From positions 2,852,001 to 2,916,000 of the forward strand of contig NZ_PJMW01000002.1 in assembly GCF_002846365.1 (NCBI RefSeq): DNA of 64,000 nucleotides, in the 5' to 3' direction. The position numbers and the translations under genes were made by a program. Positions 26,443-35,750 of the stretch are shown here, piece after piece. Under the pieces are notes generated by a model. The model ran no database searches. It saw only the letters and a list, made by a program, of their open reading frames with translations, and was not told the DNA's origin. Each line of letters opens with the position of its first letter. The first letter of the stretch is position 1. This stretch comes from Nocardia fluminea (GTDB lineage: Bacteria > Actinomycetota > Actinomycetes > Mycobacteriales > Mycobacteriaceae).

Positions 26443-27183
26443 ATGTCGGATCAATCTGGCCAGCAGCCTCCTGAATCGTCACCGGACCCCCATCGGCCGC
26501 CGTCCGGCGAGGAGTCATCGGGTGCGCAGTCCTCCGGCAATCAGCCATACGGACAGCAGCCGTATGGCCAGCAACCGTATGGCCAGCAACCGTATGGCCA
26601 GCAACCGTATGGCCAGCAACCGTATGGCCAGCAACCGTATGGCCAGCAACCGTACGGACAGCAACCGTACGGACAGCAACCGTACGGACAGCAGCCCTAC
26701 GGACAACAGTCAGGTTGGCAGCCGCAGGGTGGTCCGCCGTATCAGCAGGGCGGCTATCCGCAAGGCGGGTACCCGCCGCCCAAGAAGCGCAAAGTGTGGC
26801 CCTGGGTCCTCGGTGGCACGGTGCTGGTGATCCTGATCTTCTTCGGTGCCTGTGTCGCCTTGTTCGGAAGCGTCGTGAACGAGATCGACAAGGAGGTCAA
26901 CAGCACGGCGACGGTGACCTACCAAGTCGACGGCACCGGACCAGCCAGTTCGATCACCTACTCGGCCGGCGATCTGGACGTCTCGCAGGACACCGATGCC
27001 GACCTGCCGTGGACGAAGGACGTCACCGTCGACGGCTTCATCAAGTCCGTCACTCTGACCGCATCAGCAGGTTCCGACGGTGGTGAGATCACCTGCCGGA
27101 TCAAGGTGGGTGACCGGGTGATCGCCGAGCAGAGCGCCAGTGGCCCGTTCGCCACTGCGAGCTGCTCCGGCGACGCGGGGTAG
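26443..27183 (+). CDS. MmpS-like membrane protein with eleven PYGQQ repeats
   Basis: A 246-residue protein with three parts. A disordered N-terminus contains eleven perfect PYGQQ pentapeptides, followed by Gly/Pro-rich sequence. A positively charged stretch KKRK precedes a transmembrane helix ([20 protein letters not shown]). The extracytoplasmic domain matches the MmpS family ([17 protein letters not shown], then [20 protein letters not shown]). MmpS proteins assist MmpL lipid or siderophore exporters, but no mmpL lies nearby. The ATG start follows AAAGGAG. The repeats resemble low-complexity tails of other actinobacterial envelope proteins. Confidence 0.82.
   Translation: MSDQSGQQPPESSPDPHRPPSGEESSGAQSSGNQPYGQQPYGQQPYGQQPYGQQPYGQQPYGQQPYGQQPYGQQPYGQQPYGQQPYGQQSGWQPQGGPPYQQGGYPQGGYPPPKKRKVWPWVLGGTVLVILIFFGACVALFGSVVNEIDKEVNSTATVTYQVDGTGPASSITYSAGDLDVSQDTDADLPWTKDVTVDGFIKSVTLTASAGSDGGEITCRIKVGDRVIAEQSASGPFATASCSGDAG
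26545..26709. repeat. Eleven 15-bp in-frame coding repeats
   Basis: Exactly 165 bases encode PYGQQ eleven times. The middle units are identical CCGTATGGCCAGCAA, while the outer units use the synonymous TAC/GGA/CAG, so the central block has expanded recently. Copy number can change by slippage without breaking the frame. Confidence 0.95.
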
Positions 27184-27198
27184 CCGCGGTGGGCCGAG

Positions 27199-27573
27199 CT
27201 AGAGGTCGAGTTCGTCGGCGAGGTATTCGCCGCTGATGAGGTTCTCGTCGCCCTCCAGGTCTTTGTCGACGGCTTCCTCGCCGTTGACGGCGTCGTCGTC
27301 GAAGAGGTCGCCGTCGACGTTGCCGTCGCCGACCACGCGCATCGCGCTCTCCTCGGCCGGGCGCTCGTCCTGTTGCATCGCCTCGCGGCGGGCTCCGCGC
27401 TCGGTGTACTCCTCGGACATTTCCTCGGTGATGCCGAGGAAGCCGTCGGCGTCGGCTTCGTGATTGCGGATGACGTAGTCGGCGGGCGGGTCTTCCACAT
27501 ACCGCTCGTATTCGACGATGTCGTCGGCTTGATCGTCGTCGCCCATGTCCATGTCCAGCGGTTCACGGCTCAT
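27199..27573 (-). CDS. Acidic protein of unknown function
   Basis: A 124-residue, strongly acidic protein (many Asp and Glu, few hydrophobic residues), probably disordered or weakly folded. A possible conserved segment is ADGFLGITEEMSEEYTERGA, with the C-terminal part rich in GDGNVDGDLFDDD. It resembles small acidic actinobacterial proteins such as DUF5709, but I cannot confirm this. The start is the ATG of MSREPLDMDMGDDD. It converges on the MmpS-like gene with 15 bases between them. Confidence 0.6.
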   Translation of the reverse strand: MSREPLDMDMGDDDQADDIVEYERYVEDPPADYVIRNHEADADGFLGITEEMSEEYTERGARREAMQQDERPAEESAMRVVGDGNVDGDLFDDDAVNGEEAVDKDLEGDENLISGEYLADELDL

Positions 27574-27637
27574 GGTTTCCAGTATCGGCCTCCGGCGGCC
27601 GTCCGTCACGAACCACGCTCGGCCAAGCGGTCGCCGA

Positions 27638-28303
27638 CTAGGGGCGTCTGCCGCTGGTGTCCTCGGGGACGCCCTGGAGGACGGCGGCGAACCACTCGAC
27701 GAGCGGCCGCAGGTCGTTCCAGGCGCGGCGGATCTCGGTGGCCGCGGCGGGGGTGGTGAGCCACTCCGGTGCGCCGAACTCGCGGTGCACGGTCAGTGAC
27801 TTGTGGCGCAGCAGGTCGATGCGCGGATGGTCGATGGCGTAGCCCTTGGGCTTGGTTTTGAGCTTGTCGCCGCCGACGGTGAAACCGGCTGCCGTGGTCG
27901 CGGCCAGAATCTTCTCCAGCTCCGCCCCGCGTACCTCGTCGTCGATCGTCGCCCGCAGGACGGCCAAGGCCGTGGGTGAGGGCCGGAAGCAACCACCGGC
28001 GACGAACAGTCCCGCCGCCCCGATCTGCACATACCAGCCGACGCCCGGCGACACTCCCGCCACCGCGCCCTGATGGGTCTTGTAGGGCAGCTTGTCGGCG
28101 GAGAATCGGACATCACGATAGGGCCGAAAGATCTTGGCCTGGCCGAATTCCGCCGCGAGTTCGGCGGTGAGCGCGGTCATCGGGGCGCGCACGGCCTCGT
28201 CGTAGATGTGTTTGTGCGCGTTCCAGAAGGCCTTCGAGTTGTCGGCCTCCAGATCTTCGTAGAAGTCGAGTCCGGCGAGCGGGAATCCGGTGAAAGCATC
28301 CAT
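27638..28303 (-). CDS. DUF2461 family protein
   Basis: A 221-residue protein of the DUF2461 (TIGR02453) family, widespread in bacteria and of unknown function. Family motifs are LDFYEDLEADNSKAFWNAHK at the N-terminus, FRPYRDVRFSADKLPYKTHQ and GWYVQIGAAGLFVAGG. It is a soluble, complete protein. It stands alone between two unrelated genes, so the context gives no role. Confidence 0.85.
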   Translation of the reverse strand: MDAFTGFPLAGLDFYEDLEADNSKAFWNAHKHIYDEAVRAPMTALTAELAAEFGQAKIFRPYRDVRFSADKLPYKTHQGAVAGVSPGVGWYVQIGAAGLFVAGGCFRPSPTALAVLRATIDDEVRGAELEKILAATTAAGFTVGGDKLKTKPKGYAIDHPRIDLLRHKSLTVHREFGAPEWLTTPAAATEIRRAWNDLRPLVEWFAAVLQGVPEDTSGRRP

Positions 28304-28390
28304 CGGTGCGACGTTTCTCAGTTCTGTTCGGGGATCGGGGCCTCGGTGTGATCGGACCTGCTACCACCTACCAGTATCGCCCGCGCGGGC

Positions 28391-29017
28391 TCAAACACCG
28401 CTGATCAGTGCCACGAACACGAGCACCAGCACCGCGGCCAGCGCCGCGACCGCCCCGTTGGCGATCGCCGCCCACTTGCCCAGCGGCTCACCTTTGGCAT
28501 GCCCGACCAGCCCCAGCACGACTCCCGTCGGCGCGGTGACGAGCACCGGCAGCCCGCACAGCATCGCCCCACCGAGCACCGACGCCGCGACACAACAGAA
28601 GCTCACGATCGACCACACCGGGGTGCTGTCCCGGTAGCCGTACCCCGGCGGGGGCGGCGAAGGAAACTGTCCGGGGTACTGCGGCCCACCGTAGGGTGCC
28701 CGTCCAGGCGGCGGATAGCCCGGAGCGGGATATATCGGCGCGGCATTACCGGCAGCGGGATAGCCGGGCGCGGGAAACATCGGCCCCGGCGGTGGCGGCG
28801 GATACGGCGGCAGATCGACAGCAGGATTCGCGACCCCACCCCACGCCTGCGCGGCAGGCGGCGGTGGATACGGCGCCGCATCCCCAGGCGTTACCGGATT
28901 CGCGATCCCACCCCATGGTTCCCCGCCCGACAAATCAGACACCTCCGGCGCATCCTGCACCCGAGGCACACTCTGATCCTTACCGAGTTCGACCCGCCAC
29001 TCCGGCTCAGTCCCCAT
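28391..29017 (-). CDS. Proline-rich membrane protein, DUF4190-like
   Basis: A protein of about 208 residues. The N-terminal 130 residues are Pro/Gly/Tyr-rich (YPPPPP, PAPGYP repeats) and contain two WGGIANPV/WGGVANPA copies. The C-terminus has two hydrophobic segments (SIVSFCCVAASVLGGAMLCG and the last 25 residues) around GLVGHAKGEPLGKWA, the DUF4190 pattern. It probably sits in the cytoplasmic membrane with a disordered tail. I chose the ATG at MGTEPEWRVELG; a GTG 45 bases upstream is possible. The function is unknown. Confidence 0.7.
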   Translation of the reverse strand: MGTEPEWRVELGKDQSVPRVQDAPEVSDLSGGEPWGGIANPVTPGDAAPYPPPPAAQAWGGVANPAVDLPPYPPPPPGPMFPAPGYPAAGNAAPIYPAPGYPPPGRAPYGGPQYPGQFPSPPPPGYGYRDSTPVWSIVSFCCVAASVLGGAMLCGLPVLVTAPTGVVLGLVGHAKGEPLGKWAAIANGAVAALAAVLVLVFVALISGV

Positions 29018-29105
29018 CCCGCCCCCTGTCCCGTCCCGAATTACAGGACCACCATGCACCAAAGACCAGCCGGTGCGCCATTGTCCGAGGACAACCGCAC
29101 CGACT

Positions 29106-29228
29106 GGTCTCGAGAGAACATGGGTAACTCACCGGGCACGAGCTAACCCTCCACGCCGGAAAGCTTGCCGCGTCCCCAACCCACCCCGCGCCTCAGTCTG
29201 GCCAAAATTCACGGGGAGGCGGAACAGC
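29106..29228 (+). repeat. Dispersed element, copy B (next to prs)
   Basis: The second copy of the sequence found before the ABC-F gene. It begins GGTCTCGAGAGAACATGGGT, contains a very short frame MGNSPGTS ending in TAA (copy A reads MGDSPGTG without the stop), and ends CGGGGAGGCGGAACAG directly against the prs stop codon. Relative to prs it is downstream and antisense. Confidence 0.65.
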
Positions 29229-30209
29229 TCAAGCGTTGCCGTTGAAGAGGCCGGTGACCGAGCCGTTCTCGAAGACCTCGCGGATGGTGCGAGCCAGCAG
29301 CGGCGCGATCGACAGCACGGTCAGCGTCGGGAACTTCTTGTCCTCGCTGATCGGCAGCGTGTTGGTGATGACGACTTCCCTGGCGCCACAGTTGGCGAGA
29401 CGCTCGGCGGCCGGATCGCTGAGCACACCGTGGGTGGCCGCGATGATCACGTCGCCCGCGCCCGCTTCCTTGAGCACCTTCACCGCACCGGCGATGGTGC
29501 CACCGGTGTCGATCATGTCGTCGATCAGCACGCAGGTGCGGCCTTCGACGTCACCGACGACGCGGTTGGACTTCACCTGGTTGGGCACCAGCGGGTCGCG
29601 GGTCTTGTGGATGAACGACAGCGGCGTGCCACCGAGCGCGTCGGCCCACTTCTCGGCGACCTTCACGCGGCCGGCGTCGGGGGAGACGACGGCGAGGTTG
29701 TCGGTGGAGTAGTTGGTGCGGATGTAGTCCGAGAGCTGCACCAGCGCGTGCATGTGATCGACGGGGCCGTCGAAGAAACCCTGGATCTGGTCGGTGTGTA
29801 GGTCGACGCTGATGATGCGATCGGCGCCCGCGGTCTTGAGTAGGTCGGCGACCAGGCGGGCGGAGATCGGCTCACGGCCGCGGTGCTTCTTGTCCTGGCG
29901 CGCGTACGGGTAGAACGGCAGCACCGCGGTGATCCGCTTGGCCGAGCCGCGCTTGAGCGCGTCGATCATGATGAGCTGTTCCATCAGCCACTGGTTCAGC
30001 GGCGCGGGGAAGCTCTGCAGCACGAAGGCGTCGGAGCCGCGGACCGACTCCTCGAACCGCACGAAGATCTCGCCGTTGGCGAAGTCGGTCGCGGTCTGCG
30101 GGGTGATGTCGACATCGAGTTCCTTGGCGACCTGTTCGGCCAGCTCAGGATGTGACCGGCCTGCGAAGAGCATCAAGTTCTTCTGGTTGTCGATCGAGAA
30201 CGCGGTCAC
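29229..30209 (-). CDS. prs: Ribose-phosphate pyrophosphokinase
   Basis: Prs makes PRPP from ribose 5-phosphate and ATP, feeding nucleotide, histidine and, in this order, decaprenyl-phosphoryl-arabinose synthesis. The 326-residue protein shows [16 protein letters not shown], the flexible loop region [16 protein letters not shown], the [10 protein letters not shown] region and the PRPP loop [13 protein letters not shown]. The GTG start overlaps the glmU stop (GTGA), so the two are coupled as in mycobacteria. Confidence 0.97.
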   Translation of the reverse strand: MTAFSIDNQKNLMLFAGRSHPELAEQVAKELDVDITPQTATDFANGEIFVRFEESVRGSDAFVLQSFPAPLNQWLMEQLIMIDALKRGSAKRITAVLPFYPYARQDKKHRGREPISARLVADLLKTAGADRIISVDLHTDQIQGFFDGPVDHMHALVQLSDYIRTNYSTDNLAVVSPDAGRVKVAEKWADALGGTPLSFIHKTRDPLVPNQVKSNRVVGDVEGRTCVLIDDMIDTGGTIAGAVKVLKEAGAGDVIIAATHGVLSDPAAERLANCGAREVVITNTLPISEDKKFPTLTVLSIAPLLARTIREVFENGSVTGLFNGNA

Positions 30210-31696
30210 TGCTGGTTGCCATCCTTTTGCTCGATTGTCTTCGAAGACGTCTCGTCTGCCGCGATGGCTTCCGCCGCCGCGCGCGCCGCAGCGGTTCCTG
30301 GACGGTAGCGCTGCACCCAGTTTTCAATAGTGCGCTGTGGCCCACCCGACACAGCAAGTGCACCCGGTGGAACGCTTCTGCGCAGTACAGTACCCGCCCC
30401 CGTATAGGCGCCGTCACCCACGGTGACCGGCGCGATGAACATGGTGTCGCTACCGGTACGCACATGCGAACCGACCACAGTGTGGTGTTTGTTCACCCCG
30501 TCGTAGTTCACAAAAACGCTGGAAGCGCCGATGTTGCTGTGCTCGCCGATCGTCGCGTCGCCGACGTAGGTGAGGTGCGGCACCTTCGAGTGCGCGCCGA
30601 TCGAGGCGTTCTTGGTCTCGACGAAAGCGCCGAGCTTGCCTTCCTCGCCGACGACCGTGCCCGGTCGCAGATAACTGAACGGTCCGATGGTGGCGCCCTC
30701 GCCGATCTCGGCGCGCTCGCCGTGGGTGCGGATCACGCTCGCGCCCTCACCGACGAACACATCGGTGAGGGTGGTGTCCGGCCCGATCTCGGCGTCCTCG
30801 CCGATGTGGGTCTCGCCGAAGAGCTGGGTGCCGGGTCGCAGGACGGCGTCGCGCCCGATCCGCACACTCGCGTCGATCCAGGTCGTCGCCGGGTCGATGA
30901 TGGTGACGCCCGCGCGCATGTGGCGTTCGAGAATGTAGCGATTGAGGGTGGCGCCCGCTTGCGAGAGCTGCACCCGGTCGTTCACGCCGGTGACCTTGTT
31001 GGAGTCCACCAGCCGCGCGCCGTGCACGGGATGACCGGCCTCGCGAGCCAGCCGCAGCACATCGGTGAGGTAGAGCTCGTGCTGGGCGTTGGCGGTGGAC
31101 AGCCGCCCGATCATGGTGCGCAGTACCGACGCGTCGAAGGCGTAGACGCCGGAGTTGACCTCTTTGATCTTGGCCTGCTCGGGAGTCGCGTCGGCGTGCT
31201 CCACGATCTCGGCGACCTGACCGTCGTCGTGGCGCACGATCCGGCCGTAGCCGTTGGCGTCCTCGGGCACGAAGGTCAGGACCGTCACCGCGGGCCGCTC
31301 GGCGTAGCTGCGGTGCTCGTCGAGCAGCGCGGAGAGAGTGTGTCCGTCCAGCAACGGCACATCGGCCGAGGTGACGAGAAGGTCGCCGTCGAAGTCCGCG
31401 GGGATCGAACCCAGTGCGCACTGCACCGCGTGTCCGGTTCCGAGCTGCTGCTCCTGCACCGCGCACACGATCTCGCGGCCGAGTTCCTTACCCACGTCCG
31501 CGACGGCGGCGCCGACCTTCTCCCGGTCGTGCCCGACAACGGTGATCAGGTGGGTCGGATCGATCTCGACGGCGGCGTGCAGCGCGTGCGAGAGCATCGA
31601 CCGGCCTGCTAACGGGTGCAGCACTTTCGGAGTCTTCGACCGCATTCGCGTCCCAGCACCTGCTGCGAGAACGACGACGGCGGTCTGCGGTGGCAT
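30206..31696 (-). CDS. glmU: Bifunctional GlcNAc-1-P uridyltransferase / GlcN-1-P acetyltransferase
   Basis: GlmU acetylates glucosamine-1-phosphate and then forms UDP-GlcNAc, the peptidoglycan and arabinogalactan-linker precursor. The N-terminal uridyltransferase domain starts [20 protein letters not shown]. The C-terminal left-handed beta-helix is made of hexapeptide repeats (such as [20 protein letters not shown]), and catalytic His/Tyr/Asn positions lie near [17 protein letters not shown]. It has 496 residues with a Ser/Glu-rich tail. It is translationally coupled to prs. Confidence 0.97.
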   Translation of the reverse strand: MPPQTAVVVLAAGAGTRMRSKTPKVLHPLAGRSMLSHALHAAVEIDPTHLITVVGHDREKVGAAVADVGKELGREIVCAVQEQQLGTGHAVQCALGSIPADFDGDLLVTSADVPLLDGHTLSALLDEHRSYAERPAVTVLTFVPEDANGYGRIVRHDDGQVAEIVEHADATPEQAKIKEVNSGVYAFDASVLRTMIGRLSTANAQHELYLTDVLRLAREAGHPVHGARLVDSNKVTGVNDRVQLSQAGATLNRYILERHMRAGVTIIDPATTWIDASVRIGRDAVLRPGTQLFGETHIGEDAEIGPDTTLTDVFVGEGASVIRTHGERAEIGEGATIGPFSYLRPGTVVGEEGKLGAFVETKNASIGAHSKVPHLTYVGDATIGEHSNIGASSVFVNYDGVNKHHTVVGSHVRTGSDTMFIAPVTVGDGAYTGAGTVLRRSVPPGALAVSGGPQRTIENWVQRYRPGTAAARAAAEAIAADETSSKTIEQKDGNQQ

Positions 31697-31789
31697 GGAT
31701 CTCCCTCGGCTGCCTGTCAGCGAGTGTGCTGTGGCGGGTTCGGTCGGTAGATGGTGCGGGCCGACGATACGTCACTGTGTGTCCGTGTG

Positions 31790-31861
31790 CTCCGCCGCCA
31801 GGACTCGAACCTGAACTATCTGAACCAAAATCAGAGGTGCTGCCATTACACTACGGCGGAT
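31790..31861 (-). tRNA. tRNA-Gln (anticodon UUG)
   Basis: A 72-base cloverleaf reads from the minus strand. The acceptor stem is TCCGCCG/CGGCGGA, the anticodon stem-loop TCTGA-TTTTGGT-TCAGA carries anticodon TTG, and the T loop is TTCGAGT. The discriminator is G and CCA is not encoded. The same tRNA lies upstream of glmU in M. tuberculosis. Confidence 0.95.
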
Positions 31862-32048
31862 CGCCACACCAGTGGGCTGACAGAGCCCACCACTGTGCTA
31901 CGGCACGCCAGTGATCCTCGCACACGATCCCGCCCTCGGGCGAATCTTGTGTACGCCTGTCGCGTCCGGGCGCGGATGTCGTTGTTAGCCTTCTGGAACG
32001 CACGTACTGATTTCTCGTGAGTCGAAACGCGGAGAGGCGGGGGCACGC

Positions 32049-32726
32049 ATGTCGTCCAGTGAGCCGGGTCGGGCCACCAGACCCAGGATGACGGGTACGC
32101 AGCGCAGGCAGCAGTTGATCGAGATCGGTCGCGCGTTGTTCGCGGAACGGGGGTACGACGCGACCTCGATCGAGGAGATCGCGCAGCGCGCGCAGGTGTC
32201 GAAGCCGGTGGTCTACGAACATTTCGGCGGCAAGGAAGGCCTCTACGCGGTGGTCGTCGATCGCGAGATGTCGATGTTGCTGGAGATGGTCACCTCCTCA
32301 CTCACCCGCAATCGTTCGCGGGTGCGATTAGAGCAGGTGGCGCTGGCCCTGCTCACCTACATCGAGGAGCGGACCGACGGTTTCCGCATCCTGGTCCGCG
32401 ACCAGCCCGCCGCCAACTCCGACGGACGCTACTCGAGCCTGCTCAACGAGGCTGTCAACCAGGTGGCCCACCTGCTCGCCGGCGATTTCGGTCGCCGTGA
32501 TCTCGATACCAGTCTCGCCCCGCTCTACGCCCAGGCTCTGGTCGGCATGGTCTCGACCACCGCCACCTGGTGGCTCGACGAGCGCACCCCGCCCAAAGAG
32601 GTGGTCGCGGCGCACCTGGTCAATCTGTGCTGGAACGGTTTGAGTCATTTGGAAGCCGAACCGGGGCTCAGCTCCGAATGGAATACGGGGACTACGCCGA
32701 CCAACGGTGGGGTAACCGGACGTTAG
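32049..32726 (+). CDS. TetR family regulator (Rv1019-like position)
   Basis: A 225-residue TetR protein with the N-terminal HTH YDATSIEEIAQRAQVSKPVV, then YEHFGGKEGLYAVVVDREM. It occupies the place of Rv1019 between glmU/tRNA-Gln and mfd. The C-terminal ligand domain (TSSLTRNRSRVRLEQVALAL...) is of a common actinobacterial type with unknown ligand. The start is ATG after a purine-rich stretch. I see no clear palindrome in the 187-base gap to the tRNA. Confidence 0.88.
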   Translation: MSSSEPGRATRPRMTGTQRRQQLIEIGRALFAERGYDATSIEEIAQRAQVSKPVVYEHFGGKEGLYAVVVDREMSMLLEMVTSSLTRNRSRVRLEQVALALLTYIEERTDGFRILVRDQPAANSDGRYSSLLNEAVNQVAHLLAGDFGRRDLDTSLAPLYAQALVGMVSTTATWWLDERTPPKEVVAAHLVNLCWNGLSHLEAEPGLSSEWNTGTTPTNGGVTGR

Positions 32727-32886
32727 CGCACGCAGCGTGGACCGAATCCATGATTCGGCTGCCACTTTGCCGCCTGGTGGTACGGTTCACCCATCCTTTT
32801 GGGTGCTGCCGGGCGGTATGTCGAGCAAATTTCGGGATGTCGGTCTACTTCAGGATGGCTGGATTATTGGATGACAGGCGGATCTG

Positions 32887-33534
32887 ATGGCTAGGCAAGC
32901 ACGCGCGGAGATCACCCGCGACTCCGTCCTTGCTGGCGCTGCCGATGTCTTTCTCCGTTTGGGCTACGCCAACGCGAGCCTCAGCGAAATCATCGCGCAG
33001 TCCAATGTGACCAAGGGCGCCTTGTGCTTTCACTTCGGCTCCAAGGAGGAGCTGGCCAGGGCGGTGGTCGATCAGGGCAACGAGCGCCTGACCGGATCCT
33101 GTCAGGGTTTCTTCGATTCCCGGGTGCCCGCGCTCGAGGCGGCTGTCGGGATCACCTATGTGGTGGCCGATCTGTCGATGAACGATCCGATGGTGGGCGC
33201 GATGCTCAAGCTCACCCACCAGATCGGTGACTATCGCGGCGCGCAGGGCGACAACATCGCCAAGACCTGGGGCGAGACGTACCGGTTGCTGTCGGAACGG
33301 GCCATCGCCCAGGGCGACCTGATCGCCGACCTCGATCCTGAGGTGGTCGGGGTACTGCTCCAGGAGCTGACCGCGGGCGTACACATCGTCGCGGTCGGCA
33401 CCGAGTCGATGGAGCAGATGGCGGCGCGGATGGAGCGGGCCTGGTATTTCCTGCTGCCCTCGCTGGTGCCGCCGGAGAAACTGTCGTATTTCCGCGAGTT
33501 CGCGGCGCGCAGGCTGCGCCGCTACGTCGTCTAG
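32887..33534 (+). CDS. ScbR/ArpA-type gamma-butyrolactone receptor-like TetR regulator
   Basis: A 215-residue TetR protein. The N-terminus MARQARAEITRDSVLAGAAD, and NVTKGALCFHFGSKEELARA are the signature of the ScbR/ArpA autoregulator receptor group rather than of generic TetR proteins. These bind diffusible gamma-butyrolactone-type signals. No A-factor synthase (AfsA-like) gene is in the window, so it is an orphan receptor here. The ligand pocket cannot be judged from sequence by eye. It ends two bases before the convergent maleylpyruvate-isomerase-type gene. Confidence 0.78.
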   Translation: MARQARAEITRDSVLAGAADVFLRLGYANASLSEIIAQSNVTKGALCFHFGSKEELARAVVDQGNERLTGSCQGFFDSRVPALEAAVGITYVVADLSMNDPMVGAMLKLTHQIGDYRGAQGDNIAKTWGETYRLLSERAIAQGDLIADLDPEVVGVLLQELTAGVHIVAVGTESMEQMAARMERAWYFLLPSLVPPEKLSYFREFAARRLRRYVV

Positions 33535-33535
33535 T

Positions 33536-34159
33536 TCACACGCTGCGGTCGGCGGCGAGCACCGCCCGCACGTCGGCCTCGGCGCCGGTGGGGGTGATGC
33601 GGACTTCGTCGCGGCCGAAGGCGTGCAGGAGCAGCTCCGACGGCGTGCCGGTGAGCACTACTTCGGCGCCGTCGCCACGGTGCGCCGTGATCCGGGCTCC
33701 GCGCGGCGTCGCGAGGACGACCGGGACCGGCGACTTGCGGTAGGCGGCGCGGGCGACGGTGCGCAGCGCGGTCCACAGGCGGTCCTCGTCGCGTTCGGCC
33801 AATTGCCTTGGCTCCCAGCCCGGTTCGGCCCGGCGAACGTCTTCGTGGTGGACGAACATCTCGCTGAGGTTGGCCAGTGCGTCGACCGGACGCAGCGGCG
33901 ACCACCACGGCGGGCCGGTGCGGACCAGTTCGAGTAGTTCGGCGAACGGGCGGCGGGCGATCTGTGCCTGCTTCGCCTCGAGGTAACCGGCCATCGGCCG
34001 GTAGACGATGCCCACCGACGCGTCGGGCCTGCGTTCGCGGACCACCAGGTGGGCCGCGAGGTCGTGCACCGTCCAGGTGCCGCACAGGGTAGGCGCGGCA
34101 GGGCCGGCCTCGGTCATCGTTTCCACGAGGGCGTGGCGTTCACGTCGAGCCAGACTCAC
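33536..34159 (-). CDS. TIGR03085 family metal-binding protein (maleylpyruvate isomerase/DinB-like fold)
   Basis: A 207-residue protein of the actinobacterial TIGR03085 group. The MDMPI_N/DinB-like helical bundle has likely metal ligands in TVHDLAAHLVVRERRP (two His) and MFVHHEDVRRAEPG. The C-terminal part (ITAHRGDGAEVVLTGTPSELLLHAFGR) matches the SCP2-like tail of the family. The reaction is unknown; relatives include mycothiol-dependent isomerases. The start is GTG. It stands alone and is convergent with the TetR gene. Confidence 0.82.
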   Translation of the reverse strand: MSLARRERHALVETMTEAGPAAPTLCGTWTVHDLAAHLVVRERRPDASVGIVYRPMAGYLEAKQAQIARRPFAELLELVRTGPPWWSPLRPVDALANLSEMFVHHEDVRRAEPGWEPRQLAERDEDRLWTALRTVARAAYRKSPVPVVLATPRGARITAHRGDGAEVVLTGTPSELLLHAFGRDEVRITPTGAEADVRAVLAADRSV

Positions 34160-34249
34160 GCCCTCGACCCTACGCGTGTCGCGGCGTCTACCGCGCCCAG
34201 CCGGTCGGTGAACGGCCGGCCTCCGAGCGATCCCACCCCGTGGGGCGAA

Positions 34250-35533
34250 TCAGCCGCCGTTCATCCACTGTCGCTTCAGATTCCAATGATTGACCCACCA
34301 CGCCTGTTCCGCCGCGGGGTCCGAGCCTGCCGCCGGGGGCGGTGATTCTCCGGGGAACAGCCCCTCCGGACCTGGGGGGCCGACCCTCGTCGGGGTCGGA
34401 GCGCCGCTCGGTATGGGCGCCTGCGGTGAGCTCTCCGAGGAATCCGGCGGACCGGCTTGGGTCGCCGGAGCCCCAGCGCGCGGTTCCGGACCACGGGGCG
34501 CGGCTGTGGCACTCGACGGCGGCGCCGGAGTCCATGGCGGCGCTGGAGTCCAGGGCGGCGCCGGAGCAGCGGTCGGGGCGTTCGACGGCGTCACCGGCTG
34601 CGTGGGCGGCTCCGCGGACGAGGCCGGGACTTGGGAATCAGCGGTCGCCTCGATAGATGTGGGCGCTGTCGTCACCGATGGAGGAACACTCGTCGCGCCG
34701 GGGGAACTCGCGCTCATGACCGGAGAGTTGTCGTCGAGCACCCGCGACGCGGCGAATCCGGCCACACCGAGCAGGGCCGCGAGTGCCGCCGCCGTGAGCA
34801 GTAGCCTCCCGGTGCGCCGGGGCGCACGCGGTGGTGCGGCGGATCGCTCGCGAACCTGGTCGGCGGCGATCAGCGCCGCTCCGCGCGCGCTCGCCTGCGC
34901 GAAGTCCGGCACGAGGACCACGCGAGCGGTGAGTTCGTAGCGCAAAGCGCCACCGATCTCGGGATCGGCCGCGGAGGAACCACCCAGGACGACCACGTCG
35001 GCCTGCGCCGGGATCGTCGCCAGCATGGACCGCAGTCGAGCGATCGTCTCTGCCGTCGCGTCGGCATCGACCGATTCCACGGGACCGTCGAGCGAGGTGC
35101 CGTCGGCGAACGCGGTGGCCCAGGCGTCCGACGCGAGGACGTGCCGGCGATCCGGCCCGACGACCACGGCGGTCGCGGTGCGATCGGCGAGGTCCAGCAT
35201 CACCACCGTCGCGAACTCGTCGAGTTCCGGCATGTCGCCGGCGAGTGCGACCAGTGCCGATCTGGTCGAAACCAGCGACGATGTCCGCCACTGCCCGGAC
35301 GCGAGCTCCGAGACGATCCGCTGCCGGTCCTGCGCCGAGTGATACGCCACGGCGACGTCGGCGATGGCGGGTCCGGCCTCGGCGAGGGCGTCGAGGGTGC
35401 CGGCGATCGTGCCCCCGGCTTCGGCGCGCTGCTCGACGGCCCGAAGGACCTCGGCTCGTTTCCCCGGTGCGCTGGACAGGAGTACTCCCCGGACGACAGT
35501 GCGTTCCGTTGATATTCCGACCGTGGTCGTCAT
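34250..35533 (-). CDS. Membrane protein with degenerate actin/Hsp70-like N-domain and Pro-rich exterior (DUF7159-like)
   Basis: A 427-residue protein of a family seen in mycobacteria and nocardiae, function unknown. Residues 1-220 resemble a small ASKHA/Hsp70-like fold (VGISTERTVVRGVLLS at the start, VVVLGGSSAADPEIGGAL further on). A basic stretch RAPRRTGR precedes a single membrane helix (LLLTAAALAALLGVAGFAAS). The outer 150 residues are Ala/Pro/Ser-rich with APPWTP copies, ending HWNLKRQWMNGG. The topology suggests a cytoplasmic sensor domain and an exposed tail. Confidence 0.65.
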   Translation of the reverse strand: MTTTVGISTERTVVRGVLLSSAPGKRAEVLRAVEQRAEAGGTIAGTLDALAEAGPAIADVAVAYHSAQDRQRIVSELASGQWRTSSLVSTRSALVALAGDMPELDEFATVVMLDLADRTATAVVVGPDRRHVLASDAWATAFADGTSLDGPVESVDADATAETIARLRSMLATIPAQADVVVLGGSSAADPEIGGALRYELTARVVLVPDFAQASARGAALIAADQVRERSAAPPRAPRRTGRLLLTAAALAALLGVAGFAASRVLDDNSPVMSASSPGATSVPPSVTTAPTSIEATADSQVPASSAEPPTQPVTPSNAPTAAPAPPWTPAPPWTPAPPSSATAAPRGPEPRAGAPATQAGPPDSSESSPQAPIPSGAPTPTRVGPPGPEGLFPGESPPPAAGSDPAAEQAWWVNHWNLKRQWMNGG

Positions 35534-35750
35534 GGATCACCCACTCGATAGACGTATAGCTTTCGGAGGTTCGTGGCGGATGCGTGCGCCGATTGGTCGA
35601 TACGGCGACTGTGATGTCTCTCACGTCTCGTGGTACCCCCCGGGTCGGCGCATACTCCGGGGTCAGCCGCGGGCCGACCCCCCGGAATCACTCATCTAGA
35701 CTTCGAGACGGCTACCTCGCCCATCCCGTCTGCGCATTCAGGAGCGAACA

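Noticed and set aside
32727..32886. Gamma-butyrolactone autoregulatory element upstream of the receptor-like gene
   Set aside because: I looked for a palindrome in the 160-base gap; only imperfect ATGTCG repeats are present, which is not enough to call a site.
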